Shown here: positions 17,736 to 26,204 of the stretch, one piece after another
How the letters are laid out: every line of letters starts with the position of its first letter
Numbering within the stretch: position 1 is the stretch's first letter
DNA from: Streptomyces griseus
Lineage (GTDB): Bacteria; Actinomycetota; Actinomycetes; Streptomycetales; Streptomycetaceae
Length of the DNA stretch: 64,000 nucleotides
Direction of reading: 5' to 3'
Assembly (NCBI RefSeq): GCF_900460065.1
Contig: NZ_UAVD01000052.1
Span: forward strand, 1-64,000
The notes under the pieces: generated by a model
Seen by the model: only the letters and a program-made list of their open reading frames with translations
Told to the model about the DNA's origin: nothing
Database searches by the model: none
Translations under genes and position numbers: made by a program

Positions 17736-18839
17736 ATGAGGCTCTGCACGACGCCGCTGGTGCGACGCATCTGGACCGTGGAGCTGCGCCCTGACCACGG
17801 AGGGAGCATGCTGCACTGCCTGCAGTGCTCGCCCTCCGCTCCGTCCGTGCGGACCGCGCCGTCCCAGGCACTAACCCACCTGGCCGGCCACGCCCGCCAC
17901 GACTTCCTGCCCCGGCACCTTCGGACCTGCCAGTGCCACTCACACGGCTGCCGTTGGCACCCACGCCACCGCGGCTGCTCCGGACCCGTCCTGCTCGTCC
18001 TCACCCGCGAACGCGGCGGCCGGCTCTGGCGGCTCGCCGACACCTGCGCCGCCTGCGCGGCAGCGACTGCCCACGCCGCGGTCGTACCCGACACAGTCCT
18101 CGCTACGGCTTCTCCGGCAGAGTCGGTGAAACGAATCCGGCAAAGGCGGCGCGGGAGGACGCCGCACGGACCCTCGGAGCAGGTGCGCGTGCGGGAGATG
18201 CTCAGCTATCTGGCCGCTGCTCTTCCCGCCCGGACCAGTGCAACTGCTCGCCTGCTGGCCCTCCAGTGCGCCCTGCGTTCCACCGTCGCCGGGGACGTGA
18301 CCATCCCTGCCGGCTTGATCCGCGGTATGCGGCTTCCCTCGGAGCCGTCTGCGTTCACCGAACTGGAAGCCGCCGGCTGGCTGCGCTCCCCCACCCGACC
18401 GACGCAGCGCGCAGGCTTCTCCGTGGAACTCTTGGACACCGCTGTGCGGATGCAAGCGCCGACTCGCGCAGACCGCGCCCGCGCGGCCAACTGGATTCTG
18501 CGCACCTGCCAGATGAGCGAAATCCGCCAACTCGGCACATCCCCCCGTCTGCTGGCACTGGCACTGGCCGCGCACCTCCCGGACGAGCCCGGCGCGCCAG
18601 CATCTGCTGAACAGGAAGTCCTCGCGCGCATGTGCGGCCTCCCGCCTCAAGAGCTCATCCCCTTGCTCGACACACTTGCCGCCACGCACTTCCTGCGCTC
18701 CTGGGCACACGGCGCTGTCCCCGAAGACCTGCACTGGGAGCTCGACCGGCACAACCACCTCACCGGAAACCGCTCAAGCCTTGAGTCTGACCGTGTGACC
18801 TCACATACCGGCCAGGCTGAAGACCCTGGCGCAGAGTAA
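17736..18839 (+). CDS. Cys/His-rich hypothetical protein, possible DNA-binding
   Basis: A 367-aa protein starting at the ATG at 17736, with AGGAGAAA ten bases upstream. Residues about 25-120 carry many Cys and His pairs (MLHCLQCSP, HLRTCQCHSHGCRWHPRHRGC, CAACAA), suggesting a zinc-binding region. The middle and C-terminus are helical, with a winged-helix-like stretch (ARMCGLPPQELIPLLDTLAATHFLRSW). It diverges from the small XRE regulator and shares its operator region. The family is not recognised. The context resembles an XRE-controlled accessory gene, but no function is claimed. Confidence 0.6.
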   Translation: MRLCTTPLVRRIWTVELRPDHGGSMLHCLQCSPSAPSVRTAPSQALTHLAGHARHDFLPRHLRTCQCHSHGCRWHPRHRGCSGPVLLVLTRERGGRLWRLADTCAACAAATAHAAVVPDTVLATASPAESVKRIRQRRRGRTPHGPSEQVRVREMLSYLAAALPARTSATARLLALQCALRSTVAGDVTIPAGLIRGMRLPSEPSAFTELEAAGWLRSPTRPTQRAGFSVELLDTAVRMQAPTRADRARAANWILRTCQMSEIRQLGTSPRLLALALAAHLPDEPGAPASAEQEVLARMCGLPPQELIPLLDTLAATHFLRSWAHGAVPEDLHWELDRHNHLTGNRSSLESDRVTSHTGQAEDPGAE

Positions 18840-18879
18840 TTCCCACAATCTTCCGCTCAGCCGGCGCCGCGGCCTGTCG

Positions 18880-19412
18880 CGGATGTCGAGCGGTTATGGA
18901 TCGTTGACGGGGCCCTCATCCCGGTCCGTGACCGTACGGTCGCCGCGTCCTCGCGCAACTACCGGTTCTCGGCGAATGTGCAGGCCATCATCGATGCGGA
19001 CGGCCGCCTGGTGATCGCCTCAGCCCGCCCCGTCCCCGGGAACGAGGCCGACGCCCACACCTGGCGAGAATCGGACCTGCCCGCCATCGCGGCCGGGACC
19101 ACGGTCATCGCGGACGGCGCACACCTGGGAACCGGACTGATCGTCCCGCACCGCAGAAGAGCCAGACGCCCACTCCTGCGCGGCCAGGAGGAGGACAACG
19201 CCGAACACCGATGCGTCCGGCACCCGCGTCGAGCACACCTCCGCCCGCATAAAGAACTGGAAAATCCTCCGCGGCTGCCGCCAGAAAGGAGACGGCCTCC
19301 ACCACGCCGTCCAAGCCGTCGCCACACTCCACAACCACGCCCCTGGCCGCATGATCCACACGACACCAGAACCAGGCTCCACCTGCCCAGCACCGGACAT
19401 CTGCAACACGCT
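18880..19412 (+). pseudogene. Frameshifted, 5'-truncated IS5-type transposase
   Basis: The reading frame opens within the catalytic domain (VERLWIVDGALIPVRDRTVA) and keeps the second Asp region (VIADGAHLGTGLIVPH). After about 19190 it shifts to another frame, where RVEHTSARIKNWKILRGCRQ supplies the Glu motif and HAVQAVATLHNHA the C-terminus. The N-terminal HTH domain is missing. It abuts the inverted end sequence at 19415. A dead IS remnant. Confidence 0.75.
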
Positions 19413-19504
19413 TTACTGATCGTTTCAGAATGAAGCGCTTGGCCAGAGAGTTATGCGCTGCGATGATGCGAATTCGACTGGGTGGTGGGGGACGGGGACA
19501 CCAG

Positions 19505-19813
19505 ATGACGCGGTGGCAGCTCTTGCAGGGAGACGTCCTGGTCGGTGAGCTCAGTGAGTACGGCTGTGATCAGCCGTTCTTCCTGGCGCGCTTCACCCCG
19601 GGACCTGGCTGGGAGAGCGTGAGGCCGTCGTTTGAGGCATTGGCGACCTACAGGGGCCCGGACCCGGATGGGCTCAGGTTCGTCGCCCTGGCCAAGCCGT
19701 TGCAGGATTTGGGGCTCACACTGGCTCCGGTTGACGGTCAGCAGACTCCGTTGCAGCTCTTCAAGGACTGCATGGTGCGTATCTATGGGGCTGAAGCTCG
19801 CCTCCGCTACTGA
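19505..19813 (+). CDS. Hypothetical protein (102 aa) between IS ends
   Basis: Starts MTRWQLLQGDVLVGELSEYG and continues with FFLARFTPGPGWESVRPSFEAL and LVKDCMVRIYG-like sequence to a TGA at 19811. Composition and codon use are those of a genuine Streptomyces gene. The ATG at 19505 is chosen because the protein-like sequence begins there; an upstream ATG at 19430 lies inside the IS repeat. It resembles a conserved actinomycete hypothetical protein family, but I cannot name it. It lies between the two inverted 18-bp IS ends. Confidence 0.6.
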   Translation: MTRWQLLQGDVLVGELSEYGCDQPFFLARFTPGPGWESVRPSFEALATYRGPDPDGLRFVALAKPLQDLGLTLAPVDGQQTPLQLFKDCMVRIYGAEARLRY

Positions 19814-20629
19814 CTGAGCGATTGGCCGTCCGTGGGAGTCGGCGTAGGCATATGAGGCTGCAGGCCAGGTCGAGCAGTCCCTGGTGGAGGTCGGCGCGTC
19901 GTTCGTAGCGGGTGCGGAGTCGTTTGAACTGGTGCAGCCAGGCGAAGGTGCGCTCGACGACCCACCGCACCTTGCCCAGTCCGGAGCCGTGGGCGACGCC
20001 GCGTCGGGCGATCAGGGGTTTGATGCCGCGTTTCCACAGCAGGCGGCGGTACTTGTCGAAGTCGTAGCCCCGGTCGGCATACAGGCGCCGGGGCTTGCGG
20101 CGTGGACGTCCCCGCCTGCCCCGGATCGGCGGGACGGCGTCGAGCAGCGGCAGGAGCTGGGTGACGTCGTGCCGGTTGCCGCCGGTGAGGGTGACGGCGA
20201 GCGGGGTTCCGTGCCGGTCGACGATCAGGTGGTGCTTGGAACCGGGGCGGGCGCGGTCGACGGGCGAGGGGCCGACGTGATCCCCCCTTTGAGGGCCCGG
20301 ACATGTGATCCGTCCACGGAGCAGTCATCCAGGTCCAGCAAGTCGGCGCGGCGCAGTTCGGTCAGCAGGGCGGCGTGCAGGCGGGGCCAGACACCGGCCT
20401 CGGTCCGGTCCCGCAGCCGGCGCCAGGCCGTCACACCGGAGCAGCCCACCGTCTCCGCCGGGACATCCCGCCAGGCGACGCCGGTCCGCAGGACGTACAT
20501 GATGCCCGCGAGAGCCGCCCGGTCCGGAACGCGAAGCCGCCCGGGATGCCGGCGGCGCCGTTCGGGAGGTGGCGGCAGCAGCGGGGCCACCCGCTCCCAC
20601 AGGTCGTCAGGAACAAGATCAGCACGCAC
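19761..20629 (-). CDS. IS5-family transposase, two frames with a frameshift site, altered C-terminus
   Basis: The first frame (20629-20225) begins MRADLVPDDLWERVAPLLPP and ends after VDGSHVRALKGG. The second frame supplies HLIVDRHGTPLAVTLTGGNRHD, LYADRGYDFDKYRRLL and WVVERTFAWLHQFKRL, completing the DDE set. The frames meet at AAAGGGGGG (minus strand, about 20281-20290), a plausible -1 slippery site as used by many IS5-group elements. After CLRRLP the protein departs from the related copy at 61.1 kb, and the normal terminal repeat is absent there, so the 3' end of the IS seems lost. Activity is doubtful. Confidence 0.75.
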
Positions 20630-20865
20630 CTGGACACCCTGCCGACCAAGATCGGCAAGCGCAAGACCCGCAGCTCAACTCATTCTGAAACGATCAGTTA
20701 GAGTCCGGGGAGCGCCCAGCCACGTTTCTCGTCGCTTGACGGGTGACCGGATCGACTGCGGTATCCACCGAGAAAGCCCGTCCAGCGGCGCGGCGCTGCC
20801 CCTGCGCTCAGTGGCAGCGCGCTCCCTCGGTGGCATCAACCCGCGGTGTGGAACGAGGCCGCGGG

Positions 20866-21699
20866 TCAGGCGTTCTGGACCTGTTGGGCGCGGGCGGCGA
20901 CCATCGAGGCCAACTGTCCGAACTCCCTAGACCAGCCCGGGTCGTCGGGCACCGGGTCGTATTCCAGCTCGACGAGGACGGTGCCGACGCGTACCAGGGC
21001 GACAGCTGTTGTCTCGTCGAGGTCGGCGTTGTAGTGGGTGATCGCGGCGCGCTGGTCACCGAGCTCCGGGAGGGAGATCTCGCTCGCCTTGTTGTTGTTG
21101 GCGACGCCCGACCGGGTCTCCTCGAAACCCTTCGCGGTCAGTGCCGCACTGGGGCAGGACTGGACCGTGAATTCGGCCCAGACCGTCCTCGTGCTGCCGT
21201 CGTTCCAGTTGTTCGTGCTGAAGCGCTCCTGAGCCCCTGAGCACCCGGTTTCCTCGTCCTTGCCCGCCTCGAGGGAACCGGATCTCTCCCATCCGGAGGG
21301 CATGCTCGTCAGGTCCGGAACGACCCGTTTGACCTCACTGACGTCCAGGGTTCGCACGGCATGGCGGGCGCTGTAGTCCTGCGACGACTTGGGGGAGTCG
21401 TCGACCATGATCAGCCGTGTGCCCCCGTACACGGCCAGCACGACCAGGGCCAGCAGCAGAGCAGCCACCAGGGCGATGACGGCCCGCCCGCTCCGGGTGT
21501 TGTTGATGGTCAGCGGGCCAAGAGCGATGGTGCTGCGTGACACCTGGCTGTCGGTGATCAACAGGCTGCCCGTGGCGTTCGTTCCCGGTGCGGTCAGCTG
21601 CAGTTGCAGCTGACGCCGCAGTTGCGGGTCCGCCTCGATCTCCTCCTGCACCACGGACCGGGCCGTGTCCTGTGCGGCCGGGTCTTCCGGGGCCTGGTT
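20866..21699 (-). pseudogene. 5'-truncated membrane protein interrupted by an IS
   Basis: Open reading continues in frame upstream of the apparent GTG start to the very edge of the IS at 21701, so the N-terminus is lost. Visible are a charged N-terminal region (EEIEADPQLRRQLQLQLTAP), a phrase ITDSQVSRSTIALGPLTINNT, one transmembrane helix (AVIALVAALLLALVVLAVYGG) and about 150 extracellular residues. Those contain two cysteines that could pair (EETGCSGAQ and VQSCPSAAL). Probably a single-pass membrane protein with an exposed lipoprotein-like domain. Function unknown. Confidence 0.65.
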
Positions 21700-21700
21700 C

Positions 21701-22579
21701 AGTGAGCTTCTTCGAGTTGGCCACCGATCGGGTGATGGGCCGTGGGGCGCAACGGACGAGGCCCCCGGGCTGTTGATCGAGATGTCTGACGTCTCGACAA
21801 CACTGCTCGGGGGCCTCGTTGGTCATCCATCCTGCCGCACTCGACCTGCCGCATGCACTCGTGGAGTGGGTCACCATATTGATCATCACCCGTGAGGGCG
21901 ACCGGCGCTGCAAGCTCCGCCCGTCCCAGCGCGCGATGGTGGCACTGGTGTACCTGCGCGAACACACCACGCTCGCGAAGATCGCCGCCGGGTTCGGGAT
22001 CAGCGAGTCCACCGCCCACGCCTACACCAGCACGGTCGTCGACCTGCTCGCCGAACGAGCACCGGGCCTGCTCAAGACGCTGCGCGAGCACGAACCCGAC
22101 TTCGTCCTGCTCGACGGCACCCTCGCCGAATGCGACCGGGTCGGCGACGGCCGGGCCGACTACTCCCACAAACACCGGCGCCACGGAGTGAACGTGCAGG
22201 TCGTCACCGACCCCGGCGGCCGGCTGCTGTGGCTCTCGCCCGCCCTGCCGGGCCGCACCCACGACCTGACCGCCGCCCGCACCCACCGGATCATCCGGAT
22301 CTGCGAGCGCCAGGGCGTCCCGATCCTGGCCGATCTCGCCTACCAGGGCGCCGGCCCGTGGCTGACCACCGGCATCAAACGCAGGCCCCTGCAGGAACTC
22401 ACCCCCACCGAAAAGACCCTCAATCAGGCACTGGCCGCAGCACGAGCACCCGTCGAACGCGGCGTCGCAAGGCTGAAGTCCTGGCGGATCTTCCGCAGGT
22501 CCCGATGCAGCCCCGACCGCATGACGTCAATCGCCAAGGCAGTCCTCACACTGGAGCGGCAACGCTGAAGAAGCTCACT
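21701..22579 (+). mobile_element. Complete 879-bp insertion sequence (IS5-like, DDE_Tnp_4 type)
   Basis: The ends AGTGAGCTTCTTC (21701-21713) and GAAGAAGCTCACT (22567-22579) are perfect inverted repeats. A single transposase gene fills the interior. The left flank is a truncated membrane-protein gene and the right flank an SDR 3' fragment, so the insertion site was also rearranged. Confidence 0.85.
21819..22568 (+). CDS. Transposase of the 879-bp IS (DDE superfamily endonuclease)
   Basis: A 249-aa protein with an N-terminal HTH (RPSQRAMVALVYLREHTTLAKIAAGFGISEST) and an RNase-H-like catalytic core. The acidic residues are seen in VLLDGTLAE, ILADLAYQG and APVERGVARLKSW. A TTG at 21819 is the apparent start; the stop lies in the right inverted repeat. 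The enzyme looks intact. It is of the IS5/HARBI1-like type widespread in Streptomyces. Confidence 0.85.
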   Translation: MVIHPAALDLPHALVEWVTILIITREGDRRCKLRPSQRAMVALVYLREHTTLAKIAAGFGISESTAHAYTSTVVDLLAERAPGLLKTLREHEPDFVLLDGTLAECDRVGDGRADYSHKHRRHGVNVQVVTDPGGRLLWLSPALPGRTHDLTAARTHRIIRICERQGVPILADLAYQGAGPWLTTGIKRRPLQELTPTEKTLNQALAAARAPVERGVARLKSWRIFRRSRCSPDRMTSIAKAVLTLERQR

Positions 22580-22800
22580 GTCTGTCCGGGCTGGACCCGC
22601 ACGGACATGACCGCCCTCGCTACCGGGTCGGACGCGCTTTCTGACTGGCTCACCAGCCACGTCCCGCTGGGACGGTGGGCCACCACGGACGAGATCGCTG
22701 GCGCCACGATCTTCCTCGCGCCACCGCGGTGGCCTCCTACGTAAGCGGGCACGCCCAGTTCGTCGACGGAGGGGTCACCGTCCCTGAAATAGGGGGCTTC
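22580..22800 (+). pseudogene. 3' fragment of an SDR oxidoreductase
   Basis: VCPGWTRTDMTALATGSDAL, LGRWATTDEIAGATIFLA and, after a frameshift near 22730, VASYVSGHAQFVDGGVTV are the last 70 residues of a short-chain dehydrogenase. The 5' two-thirds, including the cofactor and catalytic motifs, are replaced by the IS. Non-functional. 22801-23020 beyond it holds no gene I can support. Confidence 0.75.
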
Positions 22801-23025
22801 CCTCAAAGCCGTCCTTCCCGCTGGTCGGGAGGTGACATTTTCCGGCCCTTCCCCAAAGAGGATCCGGGTGCCGGCCGCCGTGGCCTTCGGCGCGTTCAAC
22901 GGGCGCCTTGAGCCTAAAGGTGGTACCTGGTCGCGAAGGCCGTGGTGTCGCCGAATCAAAAACCCCGACTCGCGCATGCTATCGATCATGCAAGATCCCT
23001 TAGATTACACGATGGCCTTCCTTCC

Positions 23026-23051
23026 CCCCGGCCCGGTGGTCCGGGCCGGGG
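23026..23051 (-). terminator. 11-bp G+C hairpin after the XRE-TPR gene
   Basis: CCCCGGCCCGG (23026-23036) pairs perfectly with 23041-23051 around TGGT, about 40 bases beyond the stop codon of the minus-strand regulator. Confidence 0.65.
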
Positions 23052-23092
23052 AGGGGGGCGACCCCTTCCCTTCCGGTCCGTCGGCATCCACC

Positions 23093-24430
23093 TCAGCGCA
23101 GGAGCGTCTCGGCGCGTGCGAGGAGGACCCGCGCTCCCGCGTGTCGAATATGGTGGCGCAATTGCCCCTGCATGACTGCCAGCAGGCGGTGTGTACGGGG
23201 GGACCGGAGAGTGGGGTACTCGTCGACGAAGATGTACCACTGTGCCAGGGCCCGCTCGAGATGGCCGTGGCGAAGAAGCATCTCGGCGAGGCGTGCGTGG
23301 GTGAGTAGTGCCGCGCGGTGTTCGCCAGGTGTCCGAGCGTGGAGCGAGGCATTCAGGGCGCGCAACGCACCAGGTGTGTCCTTTAGCGCGTCGAGCGTCT
23401 GTGCCCGTTGGTAGTGCAGAGCACCCTTCGGGTAGCTGGTGAAGGGGCCAGGAGGGGTGTCGGCCCTTTCAGGATGGATTCGTTCAGCGCTGGCGAGCGC
23501 GTCCAGTGCGGCGCGACGGTTGTGGTGGGCCTGGACGACCGCGAGATGAGCGTACGCGTAGCTGCGGACGGCGGGCGGGGCGTGGCGGGCGTGCTCAACG
23601 GCCCGCTGGGTGAGGTGCAGGACGGCGGGACCCCGGTGGCCCAGGCTGGAGGCGTGTGTGGCCATCGCCCGCAGGGCTATGGCCACGGTCGCGTGGTCGC
23701 CCGCGTCGGCGGCGAGGCGGGCGGCCAGCTGCTGGTAGTGCTGGGTTGCGACGTGACCGTCCGCGTCGATGCAGGCGTCGGCAAGTAGGAGCGTCAACTG
23801 GGCCCCGTAAGACAGCACTTCACGGTGAGTACTGTCCGAGGCGGGGCCATGCAGCCAGGGAGTGACGGTGTGTGCCAGGTACGCGGCGAGTGCCGCCCGC
23901 ATCGCCTGGCCGCCGTGCTGGGCGATACTAGCGCCGAACATCTGTGTCATGGAGCGGAGTTGGTCAGCCTCCGCGCCGCCGATGCGACCGGTCGCCGGGG
24001 CCGGGGCTGTCACCGTTGAGCCGAGCGGCCCCCAGGGATCGGGAGGCGATAGGGCGCTGGGGCGGTACGTCCCAGCTTCGAGCAGGTGGACGCGGGCCGG
24101 GTCGAGTTCGAACTCGACGAGCAGACCGAGGCGGAACAGTGGGTCGTCCTGCCAGGACAGGATGAGCGAGGTCTCGGGGGCACGGGTGAGTCCGGCCTGC
24201 TGGGCCGTGATCCGGCGGCCCAGTTTCCGCGAGAGTGCTTCGATGAGGAACGTGGACGCGGGGGGGCGGGGCTGAGTCCCGGCGATCCACCGCGTCACCG
24301 AGGTGTGGTCGCACAGAACAGGTCTCTCGTGCTCGGCCGCCACCAGCCGTACCGCTCTGGCCAGTTGTGAATAGCTCCAGCCGCTGCGTCGCACGAGGAC
24401 GCGCAGATTCTCGTTGGGTGTGCGAGGCAC
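23093..24430 (-). CDS. XRE-type regulator with C-terminal TPR-like domain
   Basis: The GTG at 24430 is preceded by GGAAGGAGAGG, so the product is 445 aa. An N-terminal HTH (NENLRVLVRRSGWSYSQLARAV, then TSVTRWIAGTQPRPP) covers residues about 8-75. It is followed by a long Ala/Leu-rich helical array with TPR-like units, such as ALRAMATHASSLGHRG, AYAHLAVVQAHHNRRAALDAL and ALLTHARLAEMLLRHGHLERAL. This layout is typical of the large Streptomyces family of XRE-TPR regulators thought to control development or secondary metabolism. The gene is intact with its own terminator. The target is unknown. Confidence 0.82.
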   Translation of the reverse strand: MPRTPNENLRVLVRRSGWSYSQLARAVRLVAAEHERPVLCDHTSVTRWIAGTQPRPPASTFLIEALSRKLGRRITAQQAGLTRAPETSLILSWQDDPLFRLGLLVEFELDPARVHLLEAGTYRPSALSPPDPWGPLGSTVTAPAPATGRIGGAEADQLRSMTQMFGASIAQHGGQAMRAALAAYLAHTVTPWLHGPASDSTHREVLSYGAQLTLLLADACIDADGHVATQHYQQLAARLAADAGDHATVAIALRAMATHASSLGHRGPAVLHLTQRAVEHARHAPPAVRSYAYAHLAVVQAHHNRRAALDALASAERIHPERADTPPGPFTSYPKGALHYQRAQTLDALKDTPGALRALNASLHARTPGEHRAALLTHARLAEMLLRHGHLERALAQWYIFVDEYPTLRSPRTHRLLAVMQGQLRHHIRHAGARVLLARAETLLR

Positions 24431-24618
24431 GACCTCTCCTTCCGAAAGACAGCTCCTGTCCCTGGGGGTGTTCAGGACGGCGCAGTGGTCCCGGAACATA
24501 CGACTTCCCGGGAATTTGGGTGAGCATCACAGAACTTCTCGGAAATCAGTCCGGACGGATGCCCGCGGGTACGAACCGAGGACCCGGAGGCGGTCGAGGG
24601 CGTCGCCAAGGGGTGCTC

Positions 24619-24798
24619 ATGTCGGCCTCCGTCAGCGAGGACGGCGCGGGCCAAGGCACCGTCGACATGACCTGGCCCGGCGCCCTGAAAGAGTGTCTGG
24701 CCGAACACCTGCGGTTCCGCGCAGACCCACGGGCCCATCCGAGTCCGGACCGTTCAGCCCCGGGCGACGAGGAGTGGGGCCTTGACCCCGAATCCTGA
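24619..24798 (+). CDS. Weak small ORF next to the XRE-TPR gene
   Basis: Begins MSASVSEDGAGQGTVDMTW and ends DEEWGLDPES, reading into the left end of the IS3 element. It diverges from the XRE-TPR gene, where small partner proteins often sit, but it does not match the DUF397 pattern. It may be a 3'-truncated gene. Low support. Confidence 0.3.
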   Translation: MSASVSEDGAGQGTVDMTWPGALKECLAEHLRFRADPRAHPSPDRSAPGDEEWGLDPES

Positions 24799-24805
24799 AC
24801 ACGGG

Positions 24806-25708
24806 TTATGCGGCTGGGGCCAGCGTAGTTGGTGTGTGGTGGAAGGTGTTCTCGAAGGCGATCGGTGATCGTTGTCCGAGGCGGGAGTGTCGGCGTCGGG
24901 TGTTGTAGCGGTGGAGCCATCGGAAGGCGTCGAGTCGGGCTTCGCGCTCGGTTGGCCAGGTCTTTCGTCTTTGCAGGGTCTCGCGTTTGAAGGTCGCGTT
25001 GAAGGACTCGGCGAGTGCGTTGTCCGCGCTGGACCCGACCGCGCTCATGCTTTGCCGGACCCCTGCTGACCTGCAGGCTTCGGCGAAAATCCTGCTCGTG
25101 TACTGGGCTCCGTGGTCGGTGTGCATGATCGATCCGGCGAGGCTGCCGCGGGTGCGGACCGCTGCGGCCAGGGCGTCGGTCACCAGGTCCGTGCGCATGT
25201 GGTCGGCGATCGCCCAGCCGGCGAGCCGCCGCGAAGCGAGGTCGATGACGGTCGCCAGGTAGCAGAACTTCCCGCCCTCGATGGGCAGGTAGGTGATGTG
25301 GCCGACGTACTTCGTGTTCGGCTTGTCCGCGGTGAAGTCGCGGCCGATCAGGTCCGGGGCCTTGGCGGCGGCCGGGCCGGGGACGGTGGTGCGGTGCCGA
25401 CGACGCAACCGGACTCCCTCGATTCCGGAGGCTCGCATGATCCTGGCGACTCGCTTGTGGTTGACCGCCTCACCGTTCTCCTCGCGGAGTTCGGCGGTGA
25501 TCCTCGGGGCTCTGTAGGTGCCGTCCGATTCCTGGTGCACCGCCCGTATCCGGGCGGCCAGGCGGGCGTCGGCCACCTGCCGGGTGGCCCGGTCGGCAGC
25601 CGTCCGGCGCCAGTAGTAGAAGCTCGAGCGGCTGACGCCGAGGATGCTGCAGAGCCGCTTCACGCCGTGACGGCGCTGGAGATCGGCGACACACTGGAAG
25701 CGGTTCAC
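24806..25708 (-). CDS. IS3 transposase OrfB with changed first catalytic residue
   Basis: A 300-aa rve-type integrase domain with the HTH_21 region (RIRAVHQESDGTYRAPRITAEL) then the catalytic core. The second Asp (MHTDHGAQYTS) and the Glu (NALAESFNATFKRE) are present. The first motif reads YVGHITYLP, where IS3 proteins normally have GDITY, so the first catalytic Asp is a His (CAC for GAC). The gene overlaps orfA by 4 bp (25705-25708), as in elements that make OrfAB by translational coupling or frameshift. Probably inactive as it stands. Confidence 0.9.
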   Translation of the reverse strand: MNRFQCVADLQRRHGVKRLCSILGVSRSSFYYWRRTAADRATRQVADARLAARIRAVHQESDGTYRAPRITAELREENGEAVNHKRVARIMRASGIEGVRLRRRHRTTVPGPAAAKAPDLIGRDFTADKPNTKYVGHITYLPIEGGKFCYLATVIDLASRRLAGWAIADHMRTDLVTDALAAAVRTRGSLAGSIMHTDHGAQYTSRIFAEACRSAGVRQSMSAVGSSADNALAESFNATFKRETLQRRKTWPTEREARLDAFRWLHRYNTRRRHSRLGQRSPIAFENTFHHTPTTLAPAA

Positions 25709-26010
25709 CAGCGCGTCTCCCCGGCGAAATACTTCGCCGCTTTCCGAAGAATCTCGCGTTCCTCCTCCAGCCCGCGGACCTTCTTCCGCAGGGCGGCGTT
25801 CTCGGCTTCCAGCGGGGCCGGCGGCTGCGAGGGTTCCCCCGTCCGACGTCCCCGGGGACGGCTCACCCCGGCTGCCCTCACCCAGTTCCGCAGGGTCTCC
25901 GGGTTGATGCCCAGATCGGCTGCGACCGACCTGATCGTCGCGTCGGGCCGCGACTCGTACAGCGCGACCGCGTCCGCCTTGAACTGTGGCGGGTAGTTCT
26001 TCATGACCAC
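25705..26010 (-). CDS. IS3 transposase OrfA
   Basis: A 101-aa protein with the HTH of the IS3/IS911 OrfA family (YPPQFKADAVALYESRPDATI, then VAADLGINPETLRNWV). A C-terminal leucine-zipper-like coil follows (LEAENAALRKKVRGLEEEREILRKAAKYF). It binds the IS ends and is joined to OrfB for transposition. Starts may be the GTG at 26010 or the ATG at 26004. Confidence 0.9.
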   Translation of the reverse strand: MVMKNYPPQFKADAVALYESRPDATIRSVAADLGINPETLRNWVRAAGVSRPRGRRTGEPSQPPAPLEAENAALRKKVRGLEEEREILRKAAKYFAGETRW

Positions 26011-26116
26011 GAGATGTCCGTTCTCAGATCCTCAGGATCCAGTGTCTCGTGTGTTCAACATCCGGGGTCAAGGCCCCCATCGTCCGCTACACCCCTGCCC
26101 CGTAGCACTGCCCCCC

Positions 26117-26158
26117 TTCCGGGGTGCCAACGCCTGCCGCGGCCGCGGCACCCCGGAA
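26117..26158 (+). terminator. 12-bp hairpin between IS3 and the nicotinamidase-like gene
   Basis: TTCCGGGGTGCC (26117-26128) and its exact complement (26147-26158) flank an 18-base G+C loop. It lies 46 bp before the start codon at 26205, so it either ends upstream transcription or acts within the leader. Confidence 0.5.
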
Positions 26159-26204
26159 CGCGTCTCCCCTCTCTCTTGTGATCCGTCGTACTGAAGGGTG
26201 TGTG

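Larger units (their letters stand above)
19415..20698. mobile_element. IS5-family element with displaced left end
   Basis: The 18-bp sequence ACTGATCGTTTCAGAATG (19415-19432) recurs perfectly inverted at 20681-20698. The right copy sits just upstream of a minus-strand IS5 transposase, as in the related deleted copy at 60732-61120. The left copy, however, lies about 400 bp beyond the transposase end, with an unrelated 102-aa gene in between. Either that gene was captured, or the left repeat belongs to a different, mostly lost IS copy. Confidence 0.55.
24783..26070 (-). mobile_element. IS3-family insertion sequence, 1288 bp
   Basis: The ends start TGACCCCG and finish CGGGGTCA and match at 17 of 20 positions in inverted orientation (24783-24802, 26051-26070), the TG...CA ends typical of IS3. 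The flanks GGGGCCT and AGGCCCC extend the symmetry by 7 bp, so no direct target duplication can be seen. It contains orfA and orfB on the minus strand. Confidence 0.85.
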
